Source: an uncultured Chlorobiales bacterium
GTDB taxonomy: Bacteria; Bacteroidota; Chlorobiia; Chlorobiales; Chlorobiaceae
Length of the DNA stretch: 45,621 nucleotides
Reading direction: 5' to 3'
Assembly (NCBI GenBank): GCA_903929135.1
Contig: CAIYTH010000026.1
Span: 1 to 45,621, forward strand
In this document: positions 42,754 through 45,621 of the stretch, piece by piece
How the letters are laid out: every line of letters starts with the position of its first letter
Position numbering within the stretch: the first letter of the stretch is position 1
The notes under the pieces: model-generated
The model's input: only the letters and a program-made list of their open reading frames with translations
Database searches by the model: none
Told to the model about the DNA's origin: nothing
Translations under genes and position numbers: made by a program

Positions 42754-43017
42754 ATGACATTGAATAACATACAGGGTGCTTTCGTCCAGGGGGCTGAGGC
42801 ATACGGCCGTCTTCTCGAAGTCTTCATCGACGGGCACTGGTGGGTAGTCGGGGATTACCTCGAGAATGTGGGCAAATGCACGAAAAGACTGGGGGCAAAC
42901 GCCTATCCGCATCTTTATGGCGGCAGTTCGATGAGCAGCGGTTTCAGGGGCGGTTCTCCTGAAATATCAGGTTATGCGACCCCTTCGAAGGAGATGGATC
43001 GCCGTTTCCCCGATTGA
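42754..43017 (+). CDS. csmE: Chlorosome baseplate/envelope protein CsmE (CsmA family)
   Basis: This 87-residue protein is plainly of the CsmA/CsmE family. It has the amphipathic helix EAYGRLLEVFIDGHWWVVGD with His28, the equivalent of the BChl a-binding His of CsmA, then KRLGANAYPHLYGGSS and the C-terminal GGSPEISGYATPSKEM. In CsmA the last about 20 residues are cut off on maturation, and the same propeptide-like end is present here. CsmA forms the paracrystalline baseplate that passes energy to the FMO protein; CsmE is its less abundant relative. The N-terminal extension and the WW after His suggest CsmE rather than CsmA. The radical SAM gene follows 63 nt later. Confidence 0.9.
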   Translation: MTLNNIQGAFVQGAEAYGRLLEVFIDGHWWVVGDYLENVGKCTKRLGANAYPHLYGGSSMSSGFRGGSPEISGYATPSKEMDRRFPD

Positions 43018-43080
43018 CGACGCGTTTTTCAGGAACGCATATGGAGTTGCATGTTTTACCCATTGTGTATCTAGATTGTC

Positions 43081-44487
43081 ATGCTCACTGAAGCCCAGAC
43101 CCTCACCGATATTGCGCGTCACCCTGACGACGTCGTTCCCGAATCTCCAGCAAGACTGGCCGCACGGCTGAAAACCAGGAAAAGATGGCTGCTCGTCCAG
43201 CCGAAAAGCGTGACGACGATGACCGTCGATTCCGGACGCGTGAGTATGCCGCTGAATCTGGTCATGGTGGCGACTCTCGCCGGATCGATTTTCGACATCA
43301 CGCTGATTGACGAGCGCATAGGCGACCAGGTGCCTGAAGACCTCTCAGGATTCGACGTCGTGGCGATCACCTCCCGCACGCTTAATGCCACCCGGGCCTA
43401 CAGTATCGGCGACAAGGCTCTGGCCCAGAAGAAGATCGTCGTGCTCGGAGGTGTCCACCCCACCATGTTGCATGACGAGGCTGAGCAGCATTGCACCAGC
43501 GTGGTGTATGGGGAAGTGGAACCCATTTGGGACGAACTTGCTTGCGATGTCCTGCGCGGAACCATGAAAAAAATCTACCGGTCAAAGGAACTCATTTCCA
43601 TGGCCTCGATGCAACGGCCGGATTTCCGTTATGCGTTGCAGTCGAAAAACGCCAAGCGTTACGCGGCAAGAGTTCCCATCCTGGCAACGAAAGGGTGTCC
43701 CGTAGGATGCAGTTTCTGCACGACCCCGGTCATCTATGGAAAGAGCTATCGTCACCGTGAACTCGATCTTGTCCTCGACGAGATGCGGTACCACCAGGAG
43801 CGGCTGGGGAAGAAGAACGTCACGTTCTCGTTCATGGACGACAATATCAGCTTCAGGCCTCAATACTTCACCGAGCTGCTCGATGAGATGGGCCGGCTCG
43901 GCGTCCGCTGGAACGCGAATATCTCCATGAATTTCCTGCACAAACCCGAGGTGGCTGAAATCGCAGGCCGATCGGGTTGCGACCTCATGAGCATCGGATT
44001 CGAATCGCTCAACCCGGACATCCTCAAAAGCATGAACAAGGGGGCCAACCGTATCCAGAATTACTCGACCGTGGTTGGCAACCTGCACAGGAACGGTATT
44101 GCCATTCAGGCCTACTTCATGTTCGGTTTCGACGACGACACCGAAAAGAGCTTTCAGGCGGCTTACGATTTCATCATGGAAAACCGCATCGAATTCCCGG
44201 TATTCTCCCTGGTGACGCCCTTTCCCGGTACGCCCTTCTTCGAAGAGATGAAGCCGCGCATCCGTCATTTCGACTGGGACAAGTACGACACCTTCCATTT
44301 CATGTACGAGCCAAAGAAACTGTCCGGCGAAAAGCTGGTCGAGAACTTCATCAAGCTGCAGAAGGAGATTTACAAAGGCGGAGCCATCATGCACCGGATG
44401 AGGGGAAAACCTCTCAACTGGGTCTGGCTGGCAAATTTCATGATGCATCGCTTCACGAGCAAACTCAGGAGTGAGAGTTTTCTCTGA
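43081..44487 (+). CDS. B12-binding radical SAM protein, BchE/BchQ/BchR-like
   Basis: This 468-residue protein has a B12-binding-like N-terminal domain (about 40-165, with ITSRTLNATRAYSIGDKALA and VVLGGVHPTMLHDE). A radical SAM barrel carries the [4Fe-4S] motif C206-PVG-C210-SF-C213. The rest (FSFMDDNISFRPQYFTELLD, MSIGFESLNPDILKSMNKGA, TPFPGTPFFEEM) is typical of class B B12-radical SAM enzymes. In green sulfur bacteria members of this group methylate the C-8 and C-12 side chains of bacteriochlorophyll c/d/e (BchQ, BchR) or form the isocyclic ring (BchE). The next gene is a BChl synthase, so a tetrapyrrole-tailoring role is likely; which one is not decidable here. Confidence 0.85.
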   Translation: MLTEAQTLTDIARHPDDVVPESPARLAARLKTRKRWLLVQPKSVTTMTVDSGRVSMPLNLVMVATLAGSIFDITLIDERIGDQVPEDLSGFDVVAITSRTLNATRAYSIGDKALAQKKIVVLGGVHPTMLHDEAEQHCTSVVYGEVEPIWDELACDVLRGTMKKIYRSKELISMASMQRPDFRYALQSKNAKRYAARVPILATKGCPVGCSFCTTPVIYGKSYRHRELDLVLDEMRYHQERLGKKNVTFSFMDDNISFRPQYFTELLDEMGRLGVRWNANISMNFLHKPEVAEIAGRSGCDLMSIGFESLNPDILKSMNKGANRIQNYSTVVGNLHRNGIAIQAYFMFGFDDDTEKSFQAAYDFIMENRIEFPVFSLVTPFPGTPFFEEMKPRIRHFDWDKYDTFHFMYEPKKLSGEKLVENFIKLQKEIYKGGAIMHRMRGKPLNWVWLANFMMHRFTSKLRSESFL

Positions 44488-44560
44488 GACTGAAACAATT
44501 TATCCATCAGCGCCCTGGACTAAACTCACCAGGATCGGGCGCCGTTACCTGTTGCGTATC

Positions 44561-45562
44561 ATGTCCACAACGAACATTCGCATCGGATTCATCGACAAGG
44601 TCAAGGCCCACATCGAAATCCTGGACCCGGTCACCTGGATCAGTGTCTATCCATGCCTTGCCTGCGGCGTCATGGCTTCTGGAGCCATGCATGCGACCGT
44701 GCACGACTACCTCATGCTCTTTGCACTGTTCATGGTCTATGGGCCGATCGGCACAGGGTTCAGCCAATCGGTGAACGATTATTACGATCTCGAGCTCGAT
44801 ATGATCAATGAACCGACACGTCCGATCCCTGCAGGTCGGCTGACCAAACGGGAGGCGTTCTGGAACTGGAGCATCGTGCTGGCTTTGGGCGTGGTATCGG
44901 GCATATGGCTCAGCCTCCATATCGGCGGATCAAGAGGAGCTATTTTATTCGCCTCACTGATGACCGGCCTTTTCCTCGGCTACATCTACTCCGCGCCGCC
45001 GCTCAAACTCAAGAAAAACATCCTGCTGTCGGCCCCAGCCGTCGGAATTTCCTATGGGGTGATCACCTGGCTTTCAGCCAATGCGTTTTTCGCCCAGATC
45101 AGGCCCGAGGTGATCTGGCTTGCAGGACTCAACTTCTTCATGGGTTTTGCGTTGATCATCATGAATGACTTCAAGTCGCAGGAAGGCGATGCGCAGGGAG
45201 GAATGAAATCGCTCGCCGTCATGATCGGGGCGAAAAACACCTTCATGGTCGCCTTCATCATCGTCGACCTGGTGTTCGCCGTCTTCGCTTGGCTTGCATG
45301 GAGCTGGGGCTTTCCGTTCCTGATGTATTTCGTCCTGGTGAGCCTGCTTGTGGATGTCGTCATCCAGGTCAAGCTCTATCGCGATCCCCAGAACGGCATT
45401 TCGTTCATGCAGTCTGCGGTAAACGACGGATTCGGACACACCATCGGTAAAAGCGAAATCCATGAACACAACGCGTTTCTCAGGTTCTCCATGGTGAACA
45501 ACATCCTGTTTCTCATCAATCAGATCATTGTTTCCGTCCTGGTCGGCATGAAATACATGTGA
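44561..45562 (+). CDS. bchK: Bacteriochlorophyll synthase, probably BchK (BChl c/d/e synthase)
   Basis: I prefer ATG 44561 (333 residues), where the family-like N-terminus begins; ATG 44471 would add 30 residues. This UbiA-family membrane prenyltransferase has the two Asp motifs N72DYYDLELD80 and N202DFKSQEGD210, the INEPTRPIP stretch diagnostic of chlorophyll/BChl synthases, and about eight membrane segments. It attaches the isoprenoid tail to the (bacterio)chlorophyllide. Green sulfur bacteria have three paralogues (BchG, ChlG, BchK). The DPVTWISVYPCLACGVMASG start and the chlorosome neighbours favour BchK, from memory of the C. tepidum enzyme. Confidence 0.82.
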   Translation: MSTTNIRIGFIDKVKAHIEILDPVTWISVYPCLACGVMASGAMHATVHDYLMLFALFMVYGPIGTGFSQSVNDYYDLELDMINEPTRPIPAGRLTKREAFWNWSIVLALGVVSGIWLSLHIGGSRGAILFASLMTGLFLGYIYSAPPLKLKKNILLSAPAVGISYGVITWLSANAFFAQIRPEVIWLAGLNFFMGFALIIMNDFKSQEGDAQGGMKSLAVMIGAKNTFMVAFIIVDLVFAVFAWLAWSWGFPFLMYFVLVSLLVDVVIQVKLYRDPQNGISFMQSAVNDGFGHTIGKSEIHEHNAFLRFSMVNNILFLINQIIVSVLVGMKYM

Positions 45563-45621
45563 AACGGGGGGATGGCCGGTCCATCCGCCTGTTCGCCATG
45601 CTGGCAGATACCCCTCCGCCC

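Noticed and set aside
1-45621. CRISPR array or cas genes
   Set aside because: No regularly spaced direct repeats or Cas motifs were seen anywhere in the window. The only repeats are the dispersed palindromes and IS ends.

Overview
The window reads as a chromosomal segment of a green sulfur bacterium (Chlorobiota, close to Chlorobium/Chlorobaculum/Prosthecochloris). The evidence is the right end: a CsmA/CsmE-type chlorosome baseplate protein, a CsmB/CsmF-like envelope protein, two related small envelope-like proteins, a B12-binding radical SAM enzyme of the BchE/BchQ/BchR type and a bacteriochlorophyll synthase of the BchG/BchK/ChlG family. The bulk of the window is GC-rich housekeeping sequence.

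Region by region. 1-4.3 kb is a mobile, partly AT-rich island: the C-terminus of a REP-associated (RayT-type) transposase, two different IS3-family elements, a helicase-like gene cut off at an IS end, and an unrecognised protein. 4.4-7.0 kb holds tRNA-Gln, a secreted CAP-domain protein, two small unknown proteins and a tRNA cluster (Ile2, Glu, Arg). 7-22.4 kb is core metabolism and cell envelope: murA, an EnvC-like murein hydrolase activator with degenerate zinc ligands, a Yip1-family membrane protein, the NAD genes nadE, nadB and (further on) nadA, pyruvoyl-dependent arginine decarboxylase, tyrS, then a tight minus-strand run mreC-mreD-mrdA(PBP2)-FAD oxidase-smpB, and a divergent GroES-like protein next to nadA.

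22.6-28.5 kb is an accessory stretch, all on the plus strand: an S1/P1-nuclease/phospholipase-C-like secreted protein, a pentapeptide-repeat membrane protein, a papain-like cysteine peptidase followed by a chagasin-type cysteine-peptidase inhibitor, and a FabH/OleA-like ketoacyl synthase followed by an OleD-like reductase. 28.6-32.5 kb is a cobalamin riboswitch followed by a large adenosylcobalamin-dependent (class II) ribonucleotide reductase. 32.7-40.5 kb returns to general functions, mostly on the minus strand: ftsE, pdxA, a DUF4293 protein, a COG4315-type secreted protein, an internally deleted class I aldolase remnant, a DipZ-type thiol-disulfide protein, kdtA/waaA and thpR. 40.8-45.6 kb is the photosynthetic-antenna locus: four small minus-strand genes, three of them chlorosome-envelope-like, diverge from an unknown gene, csmE, the radical SAM gene and the BChl synthase gene.

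A dispersed family of GC-rich palindromic intergenic repeats recurs at about 11.6, 22.4 and 32.6 kb. The points most worth a second look are the peptidase/inhibitor pair, the B12 riboswitch in front of a B12-requiring enzyme, the chlorosome locus with its unexplained small proteins and intercistronic hairpin, the partial Ole-like pair, and the aldolase remnant. All functional calls are by reading motifs; no database search was available.
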